From Niastella yeongjuensis (GTDB taxonomy: Bacteria; Bacteroidota; Bacteroidia; Chitinophagales; Chitinophagaceae), in the NCBI RefSeq assembly GCF_900110245.1, contig NZ_FOCZ01000015.1, positions 1-64,000 of the forward strand: DNA of 64,000 bases, given 5' to 3'. Numbering within the stretch: position 1 is the first letter of the stretch; each line of letters begins with the position of its first letter. Positions 53,279 to 63,021 of the stretch are shown piece after piece. The notes under the pieces are model-generated. The model was not told the DNA's origin, searched no databases, and was given only the letters and a program-made list of their open reading frames with translations. The position numbers and the translations under genes are program-made.

Positions 53279-55240
53279 CTATTTGGTTATAAGCATCCTT
53301 TCCACGAAGACCTCATTACCCGACACCACTTTTACCGAATACACTCCATTTGCCCAGGAACCAAGATCATTCATTTTGATCATCGAATATCCTTTTTGTA
53401 CATGGGCGATCGTTGTTCTCATCAATCTACCGCTAACATCGTAAACAAATACCTGCACCTCTTTCTCCACATCAGAAGCGATATTTACCGATACCGCATT
53501 GTTTACCGGATTGGGCGACAGCGTTACCGCTAATTTATTTACAGCCAGTGACAACTCAATTACTTTACTGTATGTAACCGCACCATCGGTACCGGTTACT
53601 CTTATTCGATAATACACCTTCGGAACTTTTAATCCAAACACCCCATCATTCGCCTTATAAGCCGCATTAGGGGAACGGGTATCAGTTGCATTCACCGTTC
53701 CGGCCAATGTATAATGAACCCCATCGGTACTTCTTTCTATTTCAAAATATTTTACGTCGTTATTTGCCGTCACCGACCAGTCGAGATTAGCCAACCCATT
53801 ATTGAGCACCCCGCTCAGATTTATTTTGTTGCTGGCCAGGATCACACAGGATGGATCAAAGGTTATGGAGGCACTGTCTGCCGCATAGAGCGGACAACCG
53901 GTTGCCAGCGTTTGAACTACTTTATAAGTACCAGGCTTATCAACTGTTATATCTGTACCGTTGTTTACTACAATGTTTCCATCCGGAGTAGACCAGGTAT
54001 AGGTTGACGTAGAGAAGGGATTGGTAACCGTAACGTGTGAAATACCATGATTACCGCAAAGGATAGGCATATCAGTCGCCACATCCACACTTGGTGGTAA
54101 AAAGAAATCGAATGGTGAAATAAAGTCCTTCAATTCTGAGGTAAATGATTCTGACGTTCTGGTTTTTACCATTACTTTACTGAAAGGAATGCCACAGGGC
54201 GTTTTTCCCATCAAACTAACAGGATCGAGGCCAAGCACGGTAAGATTGATCCCGAATTCCATAAACTGGCCTGCTCCAAATCGGGTCGCAACCACACCAC
54301 TGGCGCGTGGCAGCGCGAAAGGGCCTGCCCATGCAGTGGTGGTGTTTTCAAGACCGAAGTAAAATGGGTCGGTGCCTTTCGGTACAATGACTGCATACCC
54401 GTATTGAGCGCCCATACTGGCGCCATCAAAATCGCCCGTCCAGGAAAAATTGGCCGGCGGTGTAAGCAATGCACTTCTGTCTACCCAAATGCGCGCTTCA
54501 ATGTAATCCAATGATCCACTGTAATTAGCTGAAAAAACCATATCGCCGGCTTGCGTTACATTCCCGGCCGCATCAAATTTCCAGGAGGTATGCCCTGCGT
54601 CAGGACCATAACCGGTAAATTTAGTAGTACTACGTGTATAAAAGATATCCGTCTGGTACAATTCAAAATCGAAATACCGGTTTCCATTGGTAGCTTCCAA
54701 CGCAACGGCGCCATACAGCCACAATGGGTCTGACTGATTATAATTGGGACCTTGCCGTCTTAAATGAAGATAAGTATCGAGAATGTCATTTTTCTGAAGC
54801 ACGTTATTAGTCGTCGCACCCACCCAGGTAGCAGGGCTGTCACCATTTTTATTAGACCCGGCAACGAATGTTGTTTCATCAGTATTGTGGTAATCCCTTA
54901 CAAATATGGCATCAATTAAGGTTCTTTCACTTAATTTAGAAAAGGCGGGATATGACATCTTCCGGTAAAGGGGTATGTTCCTGTTAGCGGGATTCGCATA
55001 ACCGGCAACGATCGCACCTGCGCCTGTTGTATCAATTACATACAGGCTGTTCCCACCATTGGGGCTTTGAGGAAAGTACCAGTCGTCGCAGTCGGTACAC
55101 GGGGTGAATGGATCACCAAAAATGTCACCTTCCGCATCGGCATCGATACCGAACCTTCCCTGAACAGTAGGGGTAAATACCTGTGAATTACCTGCACAGG
55201 CACAGATTGACATAATTAGGATGAGTACAGTTTTTTTCAT
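53279..55240 (-). CDS. secreted protein with T9SS type A sorting domain
   Basis: A 653-residue protein. The signal peptide ends CACAGNSQ and could form a lipobox (SICAC). An N-terminal about 400-residue beta-rich region of unknown fold contains FGDPFTPCTDCDDWYFPQSP. A PKD/Ig-like segment follows, and the protein ends in the type A C-terminal domain (SPNPVNNAVSVNIASD, VFVYDVSGRLMRTTI, VYSVKVVSGNEVFVERMLITK) that directs export by T9SS. It is 64 bp from the beta-helix gene on the same strand and may form an operon with it. Exact role unknown. Confidence 0.9.
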   Translation of the reverse strand: MKKTVLILIMSICACAGNSQVFTPTVQGRFGIDADAEGDIFGDPFTPCTDCDDWYFPQSPNGGNSLYVIDTTGAGAIVAGYANPANRNIPLYRKMSYPAFSKLSERTLIDAIFVRDYHNTDETTFVAGSNKNGDSPATWVGATTNNVLQKNDILDTYLHLRRQGPNYNQSDPLWLYGAVALEATNGNRYFDFELYQTDIFYTRSTTKFTGYGPDAGHTSWKFDAAGNVTQAGDMVFSANYSGSLDYIEARIWVDRSALLTPPANFSWTGDFDGASMGAQYGYAVIVPKGTDPFYFGLENTTTAWAGPFALPRASGVVATRFGAGQFMEFGINLTVLGLDPVSLMGKTPCGIPFSKVMVKTRTSESFTSELKDFISPFDFFLPPSVDVATDMPILCGNHGISHVTVTNPFSTSTYTWSTPDGNIVVNNGTDITVDKPGTYKVVQTLATGCPLYAADSASITFDPSCVILASNKINLSGVLNNGLANLDWSVTANNDVKYFEIERSTDGVHYTLAGTVNATDTRSPNAAYKANDGVFGLKVPKVYYRIRVTGTDGAVTYSKVIELSLAVNKLAVTLSPNPVNNAVSVNIASDVEKEVQVFVYDVSGRLMRTTIAHVQKGYSMIKMNDLGSWANGVYSVKVVSGNEVFVERMLITK

Positions 55241-55551
55241 AAATACGGATTAATATAGTAATCGCACTAAATCCATTGTCAATAACAGGATATAGACAAA
55301 CCCGTTAGGTTTCAATGCCAGCAGATCATCCTGCTGACTGTTATCGCATATAATGAGAATGGTTTAGACTAACTTCTGGGTCGGGCTGCCGATGGCTTTC
55401 ACGTATTTATCAACTTCACTTACTGCAGGCCTTTTAAGGCATTTGGGTATTGTAAGCCCGGGACAAATATATAAATTAACGTCATACATAAAGTTAATTA
55501 TATATGATCTAAGATATATCTTTCTTTTTTTATAAGTGTATACACATACAC
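55241..55551. other. intergenic region with no recognisable gene
   Basis: Part of the 384-bp gap between the T9SS type A gene and the radical SAM gene. Only A+T-rich sequence and short dyads are seen; the upstream end probably holds the promoter of the 55240 gene. The repeat array that follows is listed separately. Confidence 0.4.
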
Positions 55552-55604
55552 CTTCAGATTATTCTGAAGGAATTCTGAAGTGATCCTGAAGGGATTCTGA
55601 AGAA
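55552..55604. repeat. tandem 11-bp CTGAAG repeat array
   Basis: Four consecutive 11-bp units start at 55561, 55572, 55583 and 55594 (ATTCTGAAGGA, ATTCTGAAGTG, ATCCTGAAGGG, ATTCTGAAGAA). An inverted CTTCAG lies at 55552. Units differ only at the last bases and one internal base. It lies about 20 bp downstream of the stop of the radical SAM gene and over 300 bp upstream of the next start. Confidence 0.75.
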
Positions 55605-55624
55605 AGTAACAAATTGGAAGCCGG

Positions 55625-57823
55625 TTACAATCGCAACAACCCAACCTTATGAAGGGTATTCACGGGTTTATTGTCCCAAAACAGTTCAAAATCTTCAAGC
55701 CCGGCGGCCTGGTAACTGTCCATTACATCCTGTAACGTCAGCATTTTGAGATTGGTGATAGCCAGCGCCTGCAGCATACCGGCCAGCCATTCGCCCTGTT
55801 CGCGGCTCACGCTGATGCTGAACTTTGTGCGTTTGTCCTGAAAGGTAAGAGACGTTACTTCCCAGCTACTGCCCTTTTTACTTTTGGTGAAGTGTTCAAC
55901 GATTGGAGGTTTGCCCAGGTATACGATGCGGCTGGTAGGTTTGGCTGCCGCATAAACATCCTGTTCCAGCACTTTCTGAATATAGTCGGGGGCGATTTTG
56001 GTTTTAGGCACTTTAAACTCGAACCACTTTGACAGCGGATCGTTGAGCCCAATTCCATGCATATAATTGAACAGTGATTTCTTCAGTCCGAATGCAAATT
56101 CTTCGTGTTCGGCGCCTGTTTCATCGATGTGTACGAGGTCGTTATTGGCAAAAGCGCCTACCAGTTCCGATTCTCTTTTTACTTTGAATTTCTCCGGTTG
56201 CATACCTACCGGACTGTGTACCGTCATGGTAAACAAATGCCAGAAGGCCGATTGCAATATACCGGCGGCGAATAGTTGCCGCACCATTTCGAGCGAGTCG
56301 ATCGTTTCCTGTTCGGTTTGGGTGGGAAAGCCATACATCAGGTAAGCATGTACCATAATGTCTGCCTCGGTAAAATGTTTGTTCACCTGCGCTACCTGTG
56401 CCACCGTAATGCCTTTCTGGATCAATTCCAGCAGGCGGTCGCTGGCCACTTCCAGTCCGCCGGAAACGGCAATACAACCGGAGCGTTTCAACAGCAGACA
56501 GAGGTCGCGGGTAAAGCTTTTTTCAAAACGCACATTGGCCCACCAGCTCACCGTTAATTTACGGCGGATGATCTCCAGCGCCAAAGCACGCATCATGGCG
56601 GGCGGCGCGGCTTCATCTACAAAGTGAAAACCATTCTGCCCGGTCTGTTTCATCATCTCCTCCATGCGGTCTGCCAGCAGCGAAGCTGCTATGGGTTCAT
56701 ATAGTTTGATATAGTCGAGCGAGACATCGCAAAAGGTGCATTTGCCCCAATAGCAACCGTGCGCCATCGTGAGTTTGTTCCACCGGCCATCGCTCCACAT
56801 GCGGTGCATGGGGTTTACCACTTCAATGGCCGAGATGTATTTATCCAGGAGGAAATCGCTGTAATCGGGTGTGCCCACCTGCGCCTGTTTGTAATCGGTA
56901 CAGCTGTTGTTGTTGATGTATTGCACCGCCCCACCCTGCAGCGTAAATGTTCTTTTCAGTTCTTCTGTTGAACGGTGGCCTTCCACCAGCTGCACCAGTT
57001 GTTCAAGCGGCGCTTCGCCATCATCGAGGGTGATATAATCGTAGAACTCGAATACGCGCGGGTCTGAAAGCGAACGCAATTCGGTATTGGCGAAACCACC
57101 GCCCATGGCCACTTTTACGCCGGGGTAATTTTGTTTGATCCACTGGCCGCAACGAAGAGAGCTGTACAGGTTACCGGGAAAAGGAACAGAAATAGCCACC
57201 AGTTTGGGTTGCAGCCTTTCCATGTGTGCCTTCAACAGCCTGATCAGCAATTCATCTACAAAGGTGTACTCCTGTTGCAGGGCATTGTACAGTTCATCGA
57301 AGCTGTTGGCAGAACGACCCAGTTTTTCGGCATAGCGGCTGAACCCAAAATGTTCATCCACACATTCGCCGATCAGGTCACTCAGGTCTTCCAGGTACAT
57401 GGTGGCAAAGTGTTTGCCTTTGTCCTGCGTACCCATGGAGCCAAATGCCCAGTCAAGGTCTTCCAACTGTGCAAAACGACTGGCTTCGGGCAAAAAGTCC
57501 CGTTTGCAAATACGATGTGCCAGGGTTGGGTTGTGCCCCTGTAAAAAAAGCACTACATCATTGATGGTATGAATATAATCATCCTCCAGGGCCACCATCC
57601 GGGCGGCATTTTCAGACAATGGTTTTCCGGACTGGTTGATACGGTTGAACAGTTCCTGCAGCCCTTCCTGGCAGAACAGGGCCAGCGTTACCTCTATGCC
57701 CAGATCACTCTGGAAGGAACGGATATTTTTGGTATTCAAAAACCCTTTCAGGTAGGCCGTCGCCGGATACGGCGTGTTAAGCTGCGTAAAAGGCGGCGTA
57801 ATCAAAAACACAGGAACACTCAA
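55625..57823 (-). CDS. B12-binding radical SAM protein
   Basis: A 732-residue enzyme. The N-terminal cobalamin-binding-like domain (PVFLITPPFTQLNTPYPATAYLKGFL; PKLVAISVPFPGNLYSSLRCGQWIK) is followed by a radical SAM domain with the cluster motif HGCYWGKCTFCDVS, here spaced Cys-x4-Cys-x2-Cys instead of the usual x3. GGLEVASDRLLELIQKG and MYGFPTQTEQET are the SAM/core strands. It may methylate or rearrange an unreactive carbon, as others do in RiPP or hopanoid pathways. No precursor or partner gene is recognised beside it. Monocistronic. Confidence 0.85.
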   Translation of the reverse strand: MSVPVFLITPPFTQLNTPYPATAYLKGFLNTKNIRSFQSDLGIEVTLALFCQEGLQELFNRINQSGKPLSENAARMVALEDDYIHTINDVVLFLQGHNPTLAHRICKRDFLPEASRFAQLEDLDWAFGSMGTQDKGKHFATMYLEDLSDLIGECVDEHFGFSRYAEKLGRSANSFDELYNALQQEYTFVDELLIRLLKAHMERLQPKLVAISVPFPGNLYSSLRCGQWIKQNYPGVKVAMGGGFANTELRSLSDPRVFEFYDYITLDDGEAPLEQLVQLVEGHRSTEELKRTFTLQGGAVQYINNNSCTDYKQAQVGTPDYSDFLLDKYISAIEVVNPMHRMWSDGRWNKLTMAHGCYWGKCTFCDVSLDYIKLYEPIAASLLADRMEEMMKQTGQNGFHFVDEAAPPAMMRALALEIIRRKLTVSWWANVRFEKSFTRDLCLLLKRSGCIAVSGGLEVASDRLLELIQKGITVAQVAQVNKHFTEADIMVHAYLMYGFPTQTEQETIDSLEMVRQLFAAGILQSAFWHLFTMTVHSPVGMQPEKFKVKRESELVGAFANNDLVHIDETGAEHEEFAFGLKKSLFNYMHGIGLNDPLSKWFEFKVPKTKIAPDYIQKVLEQDVYAAAKPTSRIVYLGKPPIVEHFTKSKKGSSWEVTSLTFQDKRTKFSISVSREQGEWLAGMLQALAITNLKMLTLQDVMDSYQAAGLEDFELFWDNKPVNTLHKVGLLRL

Positions 57824-57882
57824 GATTCAATAATTTCCGCAAAATTACGCTAAAAACCGGGTTTTAGCAGGGTTTCAGCCAT

Positions 57883-60318
57883 TTACCGCATCAGCATGAG
57901 GGTCCCTTTATTCTTTATCACCGTACCCGTTGAAGTAGTGATCACCATTACGTACACATAGGCGCCGGGTTCGGCCACCTGTCCGGCCAGCATGCCATCC
58001 CAGCTCTTATTCACATCCCGGCTTTCGAATACTTTCTGTCCATAGCGATTAAAGATCAGCAAGCTGAATGACTTCGGCACATCACCTGTTTTCACCCGCA
58101 ACACATCATTACGCCCGTCCCGGTTGGGTGAAAAAGCATTGGGAAAGTTATAACCGGTTAAAGTTCCGCCTGCGTTGCCTCCATTTCCCGCCGAACAACC
58201 TGTCCCTATCTTCAATGTAACCTGTGCGGTGGCAGTACAACCATTGGCATCTGTACCAGTAACGGTATATACGATGTCGTTCTGTACCTGGGCAGCAGGG
58301 TTATTGATCGTCGCATCAGACAGGTTGGTAACAGGGTCCCATTGATAGGTAGCCGCACCTGACGCATTCAGGTTAACCGTATTACCAGGACAAATATTCC
58401 CGGTAACAGGCTGAACAGCCACCAATGGACTGGCGTAAACGGTCACTGATACGGGTGTTCGTAGGCTTTCACAACCGCTTGTCTGGCTGACATAATAAGT
58501 GGTCGTTCCGCTGGTGGCTGTGGAAGGAACCGGCGCTGTACCAGACCCCGTACCGGTTGCAGGATCGGTATACCAAAGCAGGCTGGAACCAGTAGCTGTT
58601 AATGCGGTGGCTGTAGCCTGCAGACAATAAGTTGGGGAAGCAGCCACAGGCGCTGCCGGCGGTGCGTTCACGGTTACGGTCACTGCTTTACGCTGGCTTT
58701 CACACCCAATGGTTTGGGTTACGTAATACGTGGTAACGCCACTGGCAGCCGTTGAAGGCATTGGCGCGGTGGCAGAACCGACACCTGTTACGGGGTCGGT
58801 ATACCAAAGCAGGCTGGTGCCGATTGCAGTCAATGTACTGGGCACATCATTCAAACAATAAGTAACGCCCGTAGCCGCAGGTACAGCAGGCCCGGCGGTT
58901 ATAATGGCCCTGGTAGTTATGCGCAGGCCTTCGCAACCTGTAGCATCTACCTGGCTTACATAAAAATATTCGGTGGCAACCCTGTTCGTAGCAGGTGTAG
59001 GCGCGGTTGGGTTGCCGATACCTCCTGTATAGTTGGCATACCAGAGAAGGGTATTCCCTGCATCTGCCGTGGCCGTTAATGGGTTTGCCGTGGCGTTCTG
59101 GCAATAGGTAACATCCGCTACGCCCGGGTAAAGCGGCAGCGCCGATTCATACGCCCCCATATCTATTTCATTCCCCTGTTTGCGGGCCCCATTATCCATA
59201 TCGTAGTTGAAGGTAAGCGGAATGGAGGTGCCTTTGTCAACTACCGGACTACAGTGCTTTAAATGAAAATCATTACCGGCTTCATTCACAAATTGCGGAT
59301 CTACGGCCAGATTGCCACCGGCCGGGCTGGCCAGGTCAAGATCACTATCATAAAAATCACTATTCGGGCCAACGTTTAATACGCTGGCATATGGCCCGCC
59401 GGACTGCCAGACAATATCATTCCCCGTAAAAATATAACTGGTGCCACCAGTTTGCTGGTTGTACAGAACTGGTGCCTGATTATCGTACAACGTGTTGTTA
59501 GTAAAATTGGTGCTATAGTTCGAACCGGGATTATCGGTGATGGCTGCCAATACCGAGCCCTTCGACATTACACTTAAATTGTTTGTAAAAATGCAGTTTT
59601 GTATTTCCCCTTCGCCCCAATCGCCGTTTAACGACAACCCCGCAATGGCACCACCGATTTGAGCTCTGTTGTTATTGAAGATACAATTGGTCACACCATA
59701 TCGGGCCTGCGCGCCAACACCGTTTCCAAGGGACCCTACCCCACCGCCATAAACGGCAGTATTGTTAGTTAACACACAATTCCTTACCAGGCCATAGCTG
59801 AGGTCGTTTGCCTGGGCCAGGAAGAGTACGCCCCCGCCTGTATTATCTGGCTGTGGCGTAAGACTGGGTACCCCGGCATTGGCGCTGCCATCCCGAATGG
59901 TAAAACCATCCATAAAATACCCGTTCACAATCTTATATAAGGTAACTACATGGTACGAGTTATCGGAGGGGTCACCCGGTACGCCCAAATCACCGCTTAA
60001 AATGGTCTGGTTTACGGTGGGATTTCGCTGTGTAACCGTCGTTTCTGTACCGTCAAAACCACCATAAACGTAAAACCCGTCCGTCATGAAGAAGGTGGCG
60101 TTCCTGCCCACGCCTGTTGGTTTATAAATGCCCCGCGCAACCCAGATGTCGTCGCCTTCTCTGGCCGCAGCAATCGCCGCACTCAGATCGGTAAATGCGG
60201 TTGCCCAACTGGTTCCACCCCCAGGCGTTGGGTTATTTACATTAACATACCGGATAACAGCAAAACAACAATGGATGGGAAAAAGACATAGGATGAGCAG
60301 GCTACGAAAACGAAACAT
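57883..60318 (-). CDS. beta-helix/Ig-repeat protein with gliding-motility (type IX, CHU_C) C-terminus
   Basis: An 811-residue secreted protein. The signal peptide ends SIHCCFA-like. A pectate-lyase-type beta-helix (about 20-390) contains TSWATAFTDLSAAIAAAREGDDIWVARG. At least three tandem Ig-like units of about 75 residues follow, each with an LLWY-T-D motif and a YYV(S/T)QT strand. The protein ends in the CHU_C domain (FPNAFSPNRDGRNDVLRVKTGD, FNRYGQKVFESRDVNKSWDG, KGTLMLMR), the type B T9SS signal. Likely surface-exposed and possibly adhesive. Confidence 0.9.
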   Translation of the reverse strand: MFRFRSLLILCLFPIHCCFAVIRYVNVNNPTPGGGTSWATAFTDLSAAIAAAREGDDIWVARGIYKPTGVGRNATFFMTDGFYVYGGFDGTETTVTQRNPTVNQTILSGDLGVPGDPSDNSYHVVTLYKIVNGYFMDGFTIRDGSANAGVPSLTPQPDNTGGGVLFLAQANDLSYGLVRNCVLTNNTAVYGGGVGSLGNGVGAQARYGVTNCIFNNNRAQIGGAIAGLSLNGDWGEGEIQNCIFTNNLSVMSKGSVLAAITDNPGSNYSTNFTNNTLYDNQAPVLYNQQTGGTSYIFTGNDIVWQSGGPYASVLNVGPNSDFYDSDLDLASPAGGNLAVDPQFVNEAGNDFHLKHCSPVVDKGTSIPLTFNYDMDNGARKQGNEIDMGAYESALPLYPGVADVTYCQNATANPLTATADAGNTLLWYANYTGGIGNPTAPTPATNRVATEYFYVSQVDATGCEGLRITTRAIITAGPAVPAATGVTYCLNDVPSTLTAIGTSLLWYTDPVTGVGSATAPMPSTAASGVTTYYVTQTIGCESQRKAVTVTVNAPPAAPVAASPTYCLQATATALTATGSSLLWYTDPATGTGSGTAPVPSTATSGTTTYYVSQTSGCESLRTPVSVTVYASPLVAVQPVTGNICPGNTVNLNASGAATYQWDPVTNLSDATINNPAAQVQNDIVYTVTGTDANGCTATAQVTLKIGTGCSAGNGGNAGGTLTGYNFPNAFSPNRDGRNDVLRVKTGDVPKSFSLLIFNRYGQKVFESRDVNKSWDGMLAGQVAEPGAYVYVMVITTSTGTVIKNKGTLMLMR

Positions 60319-60464
60319 AGGGTAAAGTGCTATTGGGTTGATTATATGGTTTCCAAAATATTGGCTTGCAAATGTATACTGCAGACTTTATTAAAGAAAG
60401 ACCGTTTAATCATCTCTTTATTTCTTATGAGATAATACCCAAAAACCCCAGTAATCTTTTTTAA

Positions 60465-61538
60465 TTACACACAACGATAACAAATAGCATTGATATTCAT
60501 TCCGGCGCCCACAGAGGCAAACAGGATCACATCGCCCGGATACAGGTGGTGGTCCTTTACCTGGCCATTTCGAACCAGGTTAAATAAGGTTGGGATGGTG
60601 GCTACCGAGCTATTGCCCAGCCAGTGAATGCTCATGGGCATAATATGCTCAGGGATGTCCTGCTGGCCGTATAAGCCGTAAAATGCATTTACAATGGCTT
60701 CATCCATCTTTTCATTGGCCTGGTGGATGAAGATCTTTTTTACCTGCCGGATGTCGACATTGCTTTTTTCCAAACAAAGTTTCATAGCCTCAGGCACATG
60801 CGTCAATGCATATTCATACACCTTACGGCCCTTCATTTTTATATAGTGCGTGTTGTCGCCGGATTGCAGTGAGTACGACTTGCCAAAATGTATAAAATCA
60901 ACTTCCTGTGCACAATCAGACCGTGAACAGCTATTCAGGATGCCGCCATTGCTGGCATCCTCTTTATATTCAACAATACAGGCACCGGCTCCATCTGAAA
61001 AGATCATGCTGTCCCGGTCGTATTTATCTACTACACGAGAAAGCGTTTCTGCACCTATAACAAGGCATGTTTTTGCATTACCAGCTTTTAAAGCGGTATC
61101 GGCCTGTATCAATCCCTGTACCCATCCCGGGCAGCCAAATAAAATATCCCAGGCAGTGCAATACGGATTTTTAATACCGAGTTTATGTTTTACCCGGGAA
61201 GCCAGCGAAGGAACCATATCGGATTGTACCGAATTATGCTGTATATCGCCGTAGTTATGTGCTACTATGATCTGGTCTATAACCTCCGGATCGATGCCGC
61301 TGTCATTTATAGCCATTTGTGCTGCATGGGCAGCCATGTCAGATGTATTGATCCCCTCGGGGGCATACCTGCGCTCCTCTATGCCGGTGATCTTTACAAA
61401 CTTTTCGATTATTATCGCTGAAGGAACATCCGAAGGCTTATTGTGACCAGTATAAAAATTTTCATTACCAAAATCAGCGTTCTTTTTAATTACGGGGGGG
61501 ATGTAGGAACCTGTACCTGTTATGATGGACCTGAGCAT
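60465..61538 (-). CDS. 3-oxoacyl-ACP synthase III-type enzyme
   Basis: A 357-residue thiolase-superfamily condensing enzyme with the full KAS III Cys-His-Asn set: Cys in ILFGCPGWVQGLI, His in IFIHQANEKMDEA, Asn in WLGNSSVATIPTLF. It starts an acyl chain by condensing an acyl-CoA with malonyl-ACP. The sequence is of the divergent type with PPVIKKNADFGNENFYTG instead of the standard FabH start, which suggests a specialised role (secondary metabolite or unusual lipid starter) rather than the essential FabH. It stands alone on its strand. A promoter-length region of about 290 bp precedes the next gene. Confidence 0.88.
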   Translation of the reverse strand: MLRSIITGTGSYIPPVIKKNADFGNENFYTGHNKPSDVPSAIIIEKFVKITGIEERRYAPEGINTSDMAAHAAQMAINDSGIDPEVIDQIIVAHNYGDIQHNSVQSDMVPSLASRVKHKLGIKNPYCTAWDILFGCPGWVQGLIQADTALKAGNAKTCLVIGAETLSRVVDKYDRDSMIFSDGAGACIVEYKEDASNGGILNSCSRSDCAQEVDFIHFGKSYSLQSGDNTHYIKMKGRKVYEYALTHVPEAMKLCLEKSNVDIRQVKKIFIHQANEKMDEAIVNAFYGLYGQQDIPEHIMPMSIHWLGNSSVATIPTLFNLVRNGQVKDHHLYPGDVILFASVGAGMNINAICYRCV

Positions 61539-61827
61539 AATGTATATGTTAATCTTTAATGGTAAGCTGTTATAAAAACAGGTACCGGCTTACAATCTAA
61601 CCTTCACAAATATTGAATGATATGAAAATCAAGATAGGTGCAGGGCCGAAATAAGTTGCATGAAGGTACACTAATATTGTGGATTATTCGGAAAAACAGG
61701 ATTTCTGTAGTAAGCCGCTCATTTACCAGTGACGAGTAATGGGTTACGCTGTCAGGCACATCTGATCCAGTAAAAATTGACCCATCTGCATCTGTTTCGG
61801 TATAGGTAAATTCTGTTGTTTTGCAGT

Positions 61828-63021
61828 ATGGAAGTAAAACCTTTAAGCGAGGCCGAAATACAGGCAATAAGAGCGGAAACAGCAGGTACAGCTGGCCGTA
61901 TTCACCTGAACAATGCTGGTGCTTCATTACCACCTGATGTGGTAGTAAAAACCATGGTCGATTTTCTGCAAGAGGAAGCCGTACACGGCGGTTATGAAAC
62001 AGAAGCAAAATACCGGGCGCAGCTCGATCATACGCACACCCTGATTGCCCAGCTGATCAATGCCAGCCGCGATGAAATAGCCCTTACGGAAAACGCCAGC
62101 GCCGCCTGGGATATTGCGTTTAACGGGCTTTCTTTTCAACCCGGCGATGAAGTGATCGTTTCTGAAATGGAATATGTTTCCAATGTACTGGGCCTGCTGA
62201 ATGCACAAAAGCAATACGGCATTGTGATCAAAGTGATCGCTAATGATGCTGCCGGAATGTTCCCGCTTCATGAACTGGAAGCTGCCATCACCAACAAAAC
62301 CCGGTTGATCGCCATAACACACATTGCCTCTACCGCAGGTAATGTATTGCCAGTGGCGGCCATTGGGGAAGTGGCACGCAAACACCATATCTTGTTTCTA
62401 CTTGATGCCTGTCAGTCGGTAGGTCATGTACCCGTAGACGTACAGGCAATAGGCTGCGATATGCTGGCTGTAACCGGACGAAAGTATTTACGCGGTCCCC
62501 GTGGATCCGGCTTTTTATATGTTCGCCAGTCAATACAGGACAAACTGCAACTGAATTGTTTCGATGGCCGTACCGTTACCAGTGTCACGCAACAGGATTT
62601 TGTAGTGCGTGCAGATGCCCGGCGTTTTGAATGGTATGAAAAGAACCCCGCCCTTGTACTGGGACTTCAGAAAGCTGTGGAGTATGTGTTGCACATAGGC
62701 ATTGAACGCGTATGGCAACGGATTCAAATGCTGGCGGATTTGTTAAGGCAACGCCTGCAGGCGATCGAGGGCGTTGTTATACACGACCAGGGCGATGTAT
62801 TGTGCGGGATCGTTACCTTTTCCCTGACCGGTATACCCGTTACGGAAGTAAAGGCAAAACTAGCCACTAAAAACATCAACGTGCATATTGGCCTCGCCCC
62901 TTCTACCTTGTATTATATGAACCGGAAAGAGCTGACCGGCATTGTACGCGCCTCTGTGCATTATTACAATACGGAAGAAGAAATTGAAAGGGTATGCCAG
63001 GAATTGCGCGGATTGTGCTGA
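61828..63021 (+). CDS. class V aminotransferase-fold PLP enzyme
   Basis: About 397 residues from ATG 61828; an upstream in-frame TTG at 61816 is less likely. The PLP-binding Lys lies in the expected place in the TGRKYLRGPRGSGFLYV motif. Other marks are RIHLNNAGASLPPDVV, LTENASAAWDIAFNGL, IAITHIASTAGNVLPV and LLDACQSVGHVPVDVQ. This is the isopenicillin-N-epimerase/cysteine-desulfurase-like branch, but a reactive Cys typical of desulfurases is not evident, so an epimerase or lyase function fits better. Convergent with the FtsX-type permease gene, with stops adjacent. Confidence 0.88.
   Translation: MEVKPLSEAEIQAIRAETAGTAGRIHLNNAGASLPPDVVVKTMVDFLQEEAVHGGYETEAKYRAQLDHTHTLIAQLINASRDEIALTENASAAWDIAFNGLSFQPGDEVIVSEMEYVSNVLGLLNAQKQYGIVIKVIANDAAGMFPLHELEAAITNKTRLIAITHIASTAGNVLPVAAIGEVARKHHILFLLDACQSVGHVPVDVQAIGCDMLAVTGRKYLRGPRGSGFLYVRQSIQDKLQLNCFDGRTVTSVTQQDFVVRADARRFEWYEKNPALVLGLQKAVEYVLHIGIERVWQRIQMLADLLRQRLQAIEGVVIHDQGDVLCGIVTFSLTGIPVTEVKAKLATKNINVHIGLAPSTLYYMNRKELTGIVRASVHYYNTEEEIERVCQELRGLC

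Noticed and set aside
61604-62008. Minus-strand frame of 134 codons spanning the gap before the aminotransferase
   Set aside because: Part reads protein-like (TEFTYTETDADGS), but it overlaps the aminotransferase start, has no signal or domain, and its end falls in low-complexity sequence.
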